Shown here piece after piece: positions 1 through 6,996 of a stretch of DNA of 12,949 nucleotides. Source of the stretch: an uncultured Flavobacteriales bacterium (GTDB lineage: Bacteria; Bacteroidota; Bacteroidia; Flavobacteriales; UBA7430). A program made the translations under genes and the position numbers. Where the stretch lies: positions 1 through 12,949 of the forward strand of contig CAJWJW010000017.1 in NCBI GenBank assembly GCA_913041775.1, in the 5' to 3' direction. The notes beneath the pieces are model-generated. The model was not told the origin of the DNA. It ran no database searches and saw nothing but the letters and a program-made list of their open reading frames with translations. Every line of letters starts with the position of its first letter. Within the stretch, counting starts at the first letter, position 1.

Positions 1-1374
1 AGCATACATTTCTATTTGCACTATATTTCCTAAGCTATCGATGTTAATTAAATGCAGCCCATTATTGGTTCCTAACCATAGAGCATTTCTATTATTATCC
101 CATTTTATAGACTTTATAAGCTCATCGTTTAAGCCATTATTTAGATTATAGCTCGTAAAATGGTCCTCTTTAAATTGAAGTAATCCTCCCGAAAAGGTGC
201 CTACCCAAATAGTACCATAGGGGTCTTTTTCTATCAACCTTGTATTGGAATCAGACATTCCCTCATCTGTAGAATACCGCTTTATAGTGGTGTCATTTAT
301 TCTGAGGATGCCTTCTGAATTTGCAATCCATAAATTCTCATTGTCTGCTAGCAAATCGTAAGACAGACCCCCAATAGAATCTGGTAGGAGGGTTGTTACT
401 TTTAGTCCATCGTCTACTAGTACTCTACCACCACAGGCGTAATAGGTTTTGTTCTTATGCGTTTCTATATCGTATACAAATTGACCTTTCAGTAATTCAT
501 TAAAACCTGTTCGTACTTTAAAATCCTTACCATTCCATTCATATATCTTTTCGCCAATGCCCCCACATTGTAATTTGTTATTATGATTTGTATTTATGTT
601 TAGCATAAAGCTTGCCCCTTCTTCAAGCCCATAATGAATACTTTTAGAATCACTAATTCTATCAATTCCTGTTCTAGAACAAACCCAAATATCATTTTCA
701 AATTCCAGCATTCCAAAACTATTCCTAATGGTATCGAAAGGAACTATTTGAAATTCTGATTCATAAAACAACGTCAATCCGTGGTTGGAAGCAATCCAGA
801 ATTGCCCATCCTTATCTATAAACAGATCGTAAATGCTAATATCGAACAAGCCAAGCTTATTGTCAATTTCCTTCCAAAGGCCTTTGTTATAAGTCCATAA
901 GCCTGAACCGAAAGTGGCTACATAAAATTTGTTTTTATAGCTTAGTGTATCTACTATTCTAGAGCTAAAAGGTCGGTTTTCTAAAAAGGTATAATCGACT
1001 AGATTCTTACTCTCAAACTGAGGAGTCTTTAAGCTGTCTAAATTCGTGATTGTTTCGAAACTGTGTCCATTATAAGTTTGCACACCTTTTTTAGTATCTA
1101 GCCAGAGTAAACCACTAGTATCAAAATGCAAATCATTTATGGTGTTATCTAAGAGTCCGTCGGTTCTGTAAAAGGTCTTCACAGAATGGCCATCGTATCT
1201 ATTTAATCCATAAGAAGTGGCTAGCCATAAATAGTTGCTCTCACCTTGAGCTATTGTAATTACTGCGGCATTAGATAAGCCATCTCTTTGGGAAATTAAA
1301 GTTAAATGGTGGTCCTGTGCTAAGCAGAAAGTAGTGCTTATTAAAAATAGTACAATGATTTTTATATTACGCAT
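1..1374 (-). CDS. Two-component-type beta-propeller sensor protein, N-terminal part (cut by left edge)
   Basis: The frame is open from an ATG at 1374 to the window edge, 458 codons without a stop. Residues 1-19 (MRNIKIIVLF... ending FCLA) form a signal peptide with no lipobox. The rest shows repeats of about 35-50 residues with the pattern 'GL-x-(D/N)-...-D-x-x-G-x-(L/I)-W-(L/I/V)-(A/G)-T-x-x-G-(L/I)', for example NYLWLATSYGLNRYDG, GQFWIASNHGLTLF, GTIWVGTFSGGL and NALWLGTNNGLHLI. This is the Reg_prop (two-component regulator propeller) pattern, normally folding as one or two seven-bladed periplasmic propellers. In known relatives the propeller is followed by a Y_Y_Y domain, one membrane helix and a cytoplasmic output domain (histidine kinase, LytTR or HTH regulator, or another type). 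That part lies outside the window, so the output is unknown. The gene is divergent from the M43 protease gene. The family assignment is firm; the output type and ligand cannot be stated. Confidence 0.85.
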   Translation of the reverse strand, partial: MRNIKIIVLFLISTTFCLAQDHHLTLISQRDGLSNAAVITIAQGESNYLWLATSYGLNRYDGHSVKTFYRTDGLLDNTINDLHFDTSGLLWLDTKKGVQTYNGHSFETITNLDSLKTPQFESKNLVDYTFLENRPFSSRIVDTLSYKNKFYVATFGSGLWTYNKGLWKEIDNKLGLFDISIYDLFIDKDGQFWIASNHGLTLFYESEFQIVPFDTIRNSFGMLEFENDIWVCSRTGIDRISDSKSIHYGLEEGASFMLNINTNHNNKLQCGGIGEKIYEWNGKDFKVRTGFNELLKGQFVYDIETHKNKTYYACGGRVLVDDGLKVTTLLPDSIGGLSYDLLADNENLWIANSEGILRINDTTIKRYSTDEGMSDSNTRLIEKDPYGTIWVGTFSGGLLQFKEDHFTSYNLNNGLNDELIKSIKWDNNRNALWLGTNNGLHLINIDSLGNIVQIEMYA

Positions 1375-1378
1375 ATAG

Positions 1379-1411
1379 CGAATATACTAAAGCTTTACAT
1401 ATAGTTTCAAA
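1379..1411 (-). promoter_or_regulatory. Candidate Bacteroidota-type promoter for the propeller gene
   Basis: On the minus strand TTTG (1411-1408) is followed after 21 bases by TATATTCG (1386-1379). The Bacteroidota sigma-A consensus is TTTG, about 19-21 bases, then TAnnTTTG, so this has a perfect -33 box and one mismatch in the -7 box. The -7 box ends only 4 bases before the ATG at 1374, which would give an almost leaderless transcript. Such matches arise easily in AT-rich DNA, so this is weak. Confidence 0.3.
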
Positions 1412-1686
1412 AAATGTATTAACGTTACGTTTTAACTATTTAACGATATAATTTAACATATTATCGCTGTTTTTAGTATTGTAATATTGAACATAAATAG
1501 TTTGTAGAGAATTTTGTTGGCTGCTATACTAGATGCTTGTGTGCAGGCAATGTCTATTAATGTATATATAGATCCAGGAGTAACGATACTTAATTTGCAA
1601 AAGTCTAGTAAGTATTATCCTTTTTCATGACGATATGCTTAAGCTTTCTCTTATGTTAGGCATAGAGATTTCCAATGTTTTAAGCC

Positions 1687-1718
1687 TTGTTAACCTAGTC
1701 TATATTTTAGTATCTTTA
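1687..1718 (+). promoter_or_regulatory. Candidate Bacteroidota-type promoter for the M43 protease gene
   Basis: TTG (1687-1689) is followed after 21 bases by TATCTTTA (1711-1718), one mismatch from the -7 consensus TAnnTTTG. If real, transcription would start around 1723-1726. That is downstream of the upstream ATG at 1718 and upstream of the ATG at 1739, so it would force use of the later start. The spacing equals that of the opposing candidate at 1379-1411. Weak on its own. Confidence 0.3.
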
Positions 1719-1738
1719 TGAAAATTTACATAGCTCTT

Positions 1739-4144
1739 ATGAACAAAATTCTTATTATTCCATTTTTTATTCTTTCCTTCCTCCAAGTAATAGGACAAAC
1801 TCATCCGTGTGGCTTTACAAATACCATGAACGATAGGTATGCAGAAGAACCTTTTTTACTAGAAATGAGAGCGGCTTACGAAATTGAGATCCAACAAATC
1901 ATCAATTCAAAATCTAGTTTTGCCCAAAAAACAATCCCCGTAGTAATACACGTAATCTATAACGACTCTTATTCAAATATCTCTTCTAGTCAAGTCGCAA
2001 GTGCTATTACTGCAATAAACGAAGATTTTAATGCGGGTAACTCAGATTTTAGCTCTGTAATTTCAGCTTTTAGTGGTGTGAAATCAAATCTTAATATAAA
2101 CTTTGAACTCGCTAATTTAGATCCGAGTGGTAATGCTACTTCTGGAATCACCAGAACACAATCTGACTTTACCGACAGTGCAGGAGAAAATGTAAAATTC
2201 TTAGTAAATTGGGATTCAGACATGTATTTAAATATATGGGTGGTAGACAATATAGAGAGTGGTGCAGGAGCTTACGCCTATTATCCGGGTACTGCGCCTA
2301 ATGGTAACGAGGGTATTGTGTGTAGACATAGTCAGTTTGGAACCTCGGGAACTTCTAGCTCCTCTAATTTTTCTGCTACTACACTTACACACGAAATAGG
2401 ACATTATTTAAATTTAGCTCACACATGGGGGAATTCTAACGATGCTGAATTAGAAGCTAATTGTAACGAAGATGATGGCGTTAGTGATACTCCAAATACA
2501 GCAGGAACACTATATGGTTGTAACACCAACCAATCTACTTGTGGTTCTTTGGACAATGTTCAAAATTATATGGACTATACAGAATGTACTAATATGTTTA
2601 CTACCGGACAGAGATCTAGAGTTCATGCTGCATTACACTCCTCTCAAGGTGGAAGAGTAAACTTATGGCAATATGAAAATCTTATCGCTACTGGTTTAGT
2701 CGATGATTCTTCTTGTGATGAGGAACTTATAACTGTTCAAATTCACACAGGAACTTATGCAAATGAGGTTTCTTGGGTAATATTAACTCAAGGAGGCGAT
2801 GGTGTAGCTGGTGGTGGTGGAACCTACAGTGATAATTCAGACTATTATACTTCGGTATGTTTAGAACAAGGTTCTTATACTTTTGAATCTATAGATTCTT
2901 ATGGCGATGGTTGGAATGGCGGTTATTATAATGTTAGAAATTGTGATAATGTTATTATTGCAAACAATAGTAACCCTACAGGTAATGGTGCCTCGGAGAG
3001 TTTTATAGTTGCTGACTGTGGTTCAGTTCCTGGTTGTACTAACCCCGATGCCACAAATTACAATCCCTTAGCTAGCGAAGACGATGGTACCTGTTTGCTT
3101 CCAGGCTGTACTAATTATAATGCAGAGAATTACAATCCTGATGCAAATGAGGATGATGGTACCTGTATATTAAATGGTTGTACAGACGCGACTGCAATAA
3201 ATTACAATTCACTGGCAACTATAGATGACGATACTTGTGAATATGTGCAAGTACCTAGTCTATTTAATTACGAATTAACGGGAGGAAACCATACTGTAGT
3301 ATTGCCCGAAGAGATGAGCTTTAACCTACTTAATACGCCGCTCGCTAACTTTGATGTAGTAGGTGTTTTTTACGATGATATTAATGGAACTGAACACTGT
3401 GCTGGTTATGCCATATGGCAAGGCACAACCAATTCTATTGCAGTTCAAGGAGATGATGCTACCACAGAAGAAATTGATGGTCTAGTAGAAGGCGGAACAT
3501 TTAAAATAAAAGTTTGGGATCAATCTGAAGATTTATTTTTGGACTGTATAGTTCATTATCTGGCATCTATGCCAAATCAAGCTGAATATACTACGAATGG
3601 AATATCTGCAATTACAGATGGTTCTGCTATCCCTCCGGTAACGAGTCAGCTAATAGAACTTCCTTTGGGATGGAGTCTTTTCTCTACTTATTTGGTCTTA
3701 GAAAATATGGATGTGGAAGTTGCTTTGAGTTCTGTTTTTGAAAACATTGTTATTGTGAAGGATTTTCAAGGGAATGCTTACCTAGCCGATTGGGGATTTA
3801 ATGGTATTGGCGATTTAGTACACGGCGATGGATACCAAATAAAAATGATGCTAGGCTCTACTTTAGAACTTTCAGGTGATTATTATGCCCCAGAAGAAGT
3901 GCAAATTACACTACCTTTAGGCTGGAGTATATTTGGCTATTTACGTACCCAAGCAGCAGATTGTATTGCTGTAATTCAATCTATTAGCAATGAGGTTGTT
4001 ATTGTGAAAAATTCTTCAGGTGCAGCCTACTTGCCCTCTTGGGACTTTAACGGAATTGGTAATCTTAAACCAGGAGAAGGTTATCAGATCAAAATGAATA
4101 GCACACAAATATTGGAGTTTAATTCTAATTTAGAGAACTATTAA
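1739..4144 (+). CDS. Secreted M43-family (cytophagalysin/pappalysin-like) zinc metalloprotease with Cys repeats and a duplicated C-terminal domain
   Basis: An 801-residue exported zinc endopeptidase (numbering from the ATG at 1739). Residues 1-20 (MNKILIIPFF... VIGQ) are a clear signal peptide. The ATG at 1718 would add seven residues (MKIYIAL) before it, so 1739 is preferred. The catalytic motif HEIGHYLNLAH gives zinc ligands H218, H222 and H228 with catalytic E219; the Met-turn is NYMDY (M278). Cysteines and a SDTPNT segment between them are typical of M43. Next comes a domain with SYGDGWNGG (about 350-430), then three exact 24-residue Cys repeats (C433-C500), a region around 505-630 with paired Cys, and two related segments (638-703 and about 722-786), each with LPLGWS near its start and GYQIKM at its end. 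The protein ends 15 residues after the second segment. No type A or type B T9SS sorting domain is recognisable, though T9SS export would be usual for this architecture. Substrate unknown. Confidence 0.88.
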   Translation: MNKILIIPFFILSFLQVIGQTHPCGFTNTMNDRYAEEPFLLEMRAAYEIEIQQIINSKSSFAQKTIPVVIHVIYNDSYSNISSSQVASAITAINEDFNAGNSDFSSVISAFSGVKSNLNINFELANLDPSGNATSGITRTQSDFTDSAGENVKFLVNWDSDMYLNIWVVDNIESGAGAYAYYPGTAPNGNEGIVCRHSQFGTSGTSSSSNFSATTLTHEIGHYLNLAHTWGNSNDAELEANCNEDDGVSDTPNTAGTLYGCNTNQSTCGSLDNVQNYMDYTECTNMFTTGQRSRVHAALHSSQGGRVNLWQYENLIATGLVDDSSCDEELITVQIHTGTYANEVSWVILTQGGDGVAGGGGTYSDNSDYYTSVCLEQGSYTFESIDSYGDGWNGGYYNVRNCDNVIIANNSNPTGNGASESFIVADCGSVPGCTNPDATNYNPLASEDDGTCLLPGCTNYNAENYNPDANEDDGTCILNGCTDATAINYNSLATIDDDTCEYVQVPSLFNYELTGGNHTVVLPEEMSFNLLNTPLANFDVVGVFYDDINGTEHCAGYAIWQGTTNSIAVQGDDATTEEIDGLVEGGTFKIKVWDQSEDLFLDCIVHYLASMPNQAEYTTNGISAITDGSAIPPVTSQLIELPLGWSLFSTYLVLENMDVEVALSSVFENIVIVKDFQGNAYLADWGFNGIGDLVHGDGYQIKMMLGSTLELSGDYYAPEEVQITLPLGWSIFGYLRTQAADCIAVIQSISNEVVIVKNSSGAAYLPSWDFNGIGNLKPGEGYQIKMNSTQILEFNSNLENY
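3035..3250 (+). repeat. Three tandem 72-bp units encoding 24-residue Cys repeats
   Basis: Within the M43 gene, three 72-bp units (3035-3106, 3107-3178, 3179-3250) encode segments with cysteines at 433/452, 457/476 and 481/500. The spacing is exactly C-x18-C-x4-C-x18-C-x4-C-x18-C. Each unit has the pattern GCT...A.NYN..A..DDGTC (DDDTC in the third). The units are similar but not identical at DNA level, so this is a protein repeat of some age and not a recent slippage array. The Asp-rich end and paired Cys suggest a small disulfide-stapled, possibly calcium-binding spacer; that role is inference. Confidence 0.85.
3650..4096 (+). repeat. Two tandem about 84-residue C-terminal repeats in the M43 protease
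   Basis: Residues 638-703 and about 722-786 align over most of their length. Shared landmarks are LPLGWS (W645 and W729), (I/V)VIVK, a (N/A)AYL(A/P)xW segment, FNGIG and GYQIKM (M703 and M786). The offset is 83-84 residues. The DNA copies have diverged, so this is an old duplication. The second copy sits almost at the C-terminus, where a T9SS sorting domain would normally be. Confidence 0.8.
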
Positions 4145-4188
4145 ATTATGCTAGCGTAAATTTTAATTATTTAAAGCTTCTAGAAACC

Positions 4189-4216
4189 TAAGTCCGACTA
4201 TTAGTTTCCGGACTTA
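4189..4216. terminator. Hairpin between convergent genes, possible bidirectional terminator
   Basis: TAAGTCCG (4189-4196) and CGGACTTA (4209-4216) form a perfect 8-bp stem with a 12-base loop. It lies 45 bp after the M43 stop and 34 bp before the end of the opposing 205-residue gene, where a shared terminator would be expected. Neither side has a clear T run, so intrinsic termination is uncertain. Confidence 0.4.
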
Positions 4217-4249
4217 TGAGTAACTACTTAAGTTGTAGATATAACAATT

Positions 4250-4867
4250 CTATTTAACCTTCCAATTTAAACCAAGGGCAAAGAGTTTAGGTTTGAAGTC
4301 GTAGCTAATATGTAACATCAATCGTTTGTTTTCGATAGATATATTAGTTCCAATATTTAAATTCAATCCATTTTTATTAAAATCATTTACATAGTACTTA
4401 CCAAGTGGTTTTGCATAAGCTTGGGTGCCGTCTTCACTTTCTTCAATGCCTCCAGTGTCGTTGTAAAATTGGTATCTAAAATCTTGAATATAACCAAGTG
4501 CTAAACAGAAATCGATGTCTATAAAATCCCATTGCATAATCCCAAATTGCTGTGGATTAAAAATGGTTCCTATATTAATCATCTTAATCATATTTTGGCC
4601 TCCTTCCTCAACTCGATCTCTAAGCATATCTCTTGGTATAGGACCTCCTAGGTATGCGTAGTCACTATCGAAAGAGAGTCTGTTCAATTTTAATTGTGTG
4701 TAAAAGCCAAATCTTTGTCCTTTCTCTAGCGTGTAAACACCAAATCCAATTGGAATATCTTTAAAACTCGTTACGACACCCATAGCCGAGTAACTATCGT
4801 TACGAGTACTTTGCGCTTGCACCATAGTAACCGAAATTATAGCGAAAAGGAATAGTAGTTTTTTCAT
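4250..4867 (-). CDS. Uncharacterised exported protein, probably a small outer-membrane beta-barrel
   Basis: I do not recognise a named family. The 205-residue protein begins with a signal peptide (MKKLLFLFAIISVTMVQAQ, cleavage near residue 17-19). The mature part is rich in alternating hydrophobic/polar segments with Tyr, Phe and Gly, for example FGFYTQLKLNRL, LNLNIGTNISIE and LMLHISYDF. It ends in LFALGLNWKVK, which resembles a C-terminal membrane beta-strand. This suggests an outer-membrane barrel of about eight strands. It starts only 2 bp after the mutB stop, so it is almost certainly on the mut transcript and is the last gene of the group before the convergent hairpin. No functional link to methylmalonyl-CoA metabolism is evident. 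The exported nature is well supported, the barrel fold moderately, and the function is unknown. Confidence 0.75.
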   Translation of the reverse strand: MKKLLFLFAIISVTMVQAQSTRNDSYSAMGVVTSFKDIPIGFGVYTLEKGQRFGFYTQLKLNRLSFDSDYAYLGGPIPRDMLRDRVEEGGQNMIKMINIGTIFNPQQFGIMQWDFIDIDFCLALGYIQDFRYQFYNDTGGIEESEDGTQAYAKPLGKYYVNDFNKNGLNLNIGTNISIENKRLMLHISYDFKPKLFALGLNWKVK

Positions 4868-4869
4868 TA

Positions 4870-6996
4870 TTATTTACAGTTTTCAATCATTATTTCTAAA
4901 ATCTGTGCAGCCGCTTCAGCTATAACTGTTCCAGGACCAAATACTCCAGCTACACCTGCATCAAAAAGAAATTCATAGTCTTGAGCAGGTATTACACCAC
5001 CAGCTAAAACCATAATATCTTCTCTACCTAATGCTTTGAGTTCTGCTATAACTTGTGGAACAAGTGTTTTATGTCCAGCAGCTAAAGAAGAAACTCCTAA
5101 AATATGAACATCGTTTTCTACGGCTTGTTTAGCCGCTTCATTAGGGGTTTGAAATAATGGGCCAATGTCAACATCAAAGCCAAGGTCTGCAAAAGAAGTA
5201 GATACTACTTTGGCGCCTCTATCATGTCCATCTTGTCCCATTTTTGCAACCATAATCCTTGGTCTCCTACCTTCGAGTTCTGCATATTTATCTGCAAGGC
5301 CTTGTGCTTTCTTAAAAGCTTTATTGTCTGCTATTTCCATAGAATAAACTCCAGCAATTGAACGTATTTTAGCTTGGTACCTACCAAATTCTTGCTCGCA
5401 AGCATCTGATATCTCACCAAGTGAAGCTCTAAACCTAGCAGCTTCAACTGCTAAAGCTAGTAAATTCCCTTCACCTGAACGACAAGTGTTTGTAATTGAC
5501 TTCAAAGCTTCCTTAACTTTAGCTTCATCTCTCGAAGCACGCATTTCATTTAAACGCTCAATTTGCGATTCCCTAACTGTATTGTCTACTTCTAGGGTTT
5601 CTATAGTCGCTTCCTTTTTTAGTCGGTAAGAATTAACGCCAATAATTTGATCTTTCGCACTATCAATACGTGCTTGCTTTCGTGCAGCAGCTTCCTCAAT
5701 ACGCATTTTTGGAATACCTGTTTCTATGGCTTTTGCCATTCCCCCGAGTTCCTCTACTTCCTGAATTAGTTTCCAGGCTTTGTGAGTGATTTCTTCCGTT
5801 AGCTTTTCTACGTAATGCGAACCACCCCAAGGGTCAACTACTCTGGTGGCTTCTGTTTCCTTTTGAAGATATATTTGTGTGTTTCTTGCTATTCGAGCAG
5901 AGAAGTCAGTAGGCAATGCAATCGCCTCATCAAGTGCGTTGGTATGTAACGATTGTGTACCTCCAAAAGCCGCGGCCATTGCTTCAATACATGTTCTAGC
6001 TACGTTATTATACGGGTCTTGCTCGGTTAAACTCCAGCCCGATGTCTGACAGTGAGTTCTTAAAGCAAGAGATTTAGGATTTTTAGGATTGAATTGTTTT
6101 ACCAATTTTGCCCAAATCATTCGTGCCGCACGCATTTTGGCAATTTCCATAAAGTGGTTCATTCCTATACCCCAAAAGAACGAAAGGCGAGGCGCAAATG
6201 TGTCAATATCCATTCCTGCTGCCAAACCTGTGCGAATGTATTCTAATCCATCTGCAAGGGTATAAGCCAGTTCAATATCTAGTGTAGCACCGGCCTCTTG
6301 CATATGGTAACCCGAAATACTTATGGAGTTGAATTTTGGCATATTTTGAGAAGTGTACTCAAAAATATCCGCTATAATTTTCATCGATTGTTTGGGTGGA
6401 TAGATATAGGTATTCCGAACCATAAATTCTTTCAGAATATCATTCTGTATCGTTCCACTCAATAATTTAGGATCTACACCCTGCTCTTCAGCCGCCACTA
6501 TATAAAAGGCCATAATGGGCAGCACAGCACCATTCATGGTCATTGAAACCGACATTTTATCTAAAGGGATTTTGTTGAAAAGGATTTTCATATCCTCAAC
6601 AGAATCTATAGCAACTCCAGCTTTACCTACATCTCCAACAACACGTTCATTATCGGAATCATAACCACGGTGAGTAGCTAAATCGAAGGCCACTGAAAGT
6701 CCTTTTTGTCCAGCGGCTAAATTTCTGCGGTAAAAAGCATTCGACTCTCTTGCATTAGAAAATCCCGCATACTGACGTACTGTCCATGGACGCATTACGT
6801 ACATAGTAGAGTAGGGACCTCTTAGGTTTGGTGCTATACCCGAAATAAAACCGATATGTTCGGTATCTTTAACATCTTCAGGTGAATAACTTTCTTTAAT
6901 CTCTATTTGCTCAGGACTTAACCAAGTCTTAGTAGACTTTAACGAATCCTTTCTATCGAGCTTGATTTCTATATTTGAAAAGTCTGGTCTACGCAT
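4870..6996 (-). CDS. mutB: Methylmalonyl-CoA mutase, large (cobalamin-binding) subunit
   Basis: This 708-residue subunit catalyses the adenosylcobalamin-dependent interconversion of (R)-methylmalonyl-CoA and succinyl-CoA in the cytoplasm. The N-terminal TIM-barrel domain (about 40-545) carries family motifs RPWTVRQYAGF (69-79), TIQNDILKEFMVRNTYIYPP and SISGYHMQEAG. Matched to the Propionibacterium enzyme from memory, CoA and substrate contacts R82, T85, Y89, R207 and H244 correspond to R69, T72, Y76, R194 and H231. The C-terminal B12 domain (about 575-708) has the base-off/His-on motif DGHDRG at 589-594, with cobalt ligand H591 and conserved K585 and D589, followed by GVSSLAAGH and VLAGG. All expected catalytic residues are present. 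The ATG lies inside the end of mutA (8-bp overlap ATGCGTAG), with a GGAGG six bases upstream. Full length for the family; no damage seen. Confidence 0.97.
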   Translation of the reverse strand: MRRPDFSNIEIKLDRKDSLKSTKTWLSPEQIEIKESYSPEDVKDTEHIGFISGIAPNLRGPYSTMYVMRPWTVRQYAGFSNARESNAFYRRNLAAGQKGLSVAFDLATHRGYDSDNERVVGDVGKAGVAIDSVEDMKILFNKIPLDKMSVSMTMNGAVLPIMAFYIVAAEEQGVDPKLLSGTIQNDILKEFMVRNTYIYPPKQSMKIIADIFEYTSQNMPKFNSISISGYHMQEAGATLDIELAYTLADGLEYIRTGLAAGMDIDTFAPRLSFFWGIGMNHFMEIAKMRAARMIWAKLVKQFNPKNPKSLALRTHCQTSGWSLTEQDPYNNVARTCIEAMAAAFGGTQSLHTNALDEAIALPTDFSARIARNTQIYLQKETEATRVVDPWGGSHYVEKLTEEITHKAWKLIQEVEELGGMAKAIETGIPKMRIEEAAARKQARIDSAKDQIIGVNSYRLKKEATIETLEVDNTVRESQIERLNEMRASRDEAKVKEALKSITNTCRSGEGNLLALAVEAARFRASLGEISDACEQEFGRYQAKIRSIAGVYSMEIADNKAFKKAQGLADKYAELEGRRPRIMVAKMGQDGHDRGAKVVSTSFADLGFDVDIGPLFQTPNEAAKQAVENDVHILGVSSLAAGHKTLVPQVIAELKALGREDIMVLAGGVIPAQDYEFLFDAGVAGVFGPGTVIAEAAAQILEIMIENCK

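Larger units (their letters stand above)
1375..1738. other. Divergent intergenic region
   Basis: This AT-rich stretch separates the propeller gene (minus) from the M43 protease gene (plus). It must hold the promoter regions of both. I see no ORF of useful length, no tRNA-like or riboswitch-like structure and no strong inverted repeat. The only items I could point to are the two weak promoter candidates listed separately. Confidence 0.6.

Noticed and set aside
1444..1467. Weak inverted repeat CGATA...TATCG in the divergent spacer as an operator
   Set aside because: The stem is only 5 bp in AT-rich DNA, with mismatches on both sides. This is expected by chance.
1718..1738. ATG at 1718 as the start of the M43 protease gene
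   Set aside because: It would put seven extra residues before a textbook signal peptide that begins with MNKILIIPFF at 1739, and it overlaps the candidate -7 box. It cannot be fully excluded.
3035..3250. Periodic 72-bp units as a CRISPR-like or recent tandem DNA repeat
   Set aside because: The units are in frame within a coding region, diverged at DNA level, and conserve protein features (Cys and DDGTC), so they are a protein repeat.
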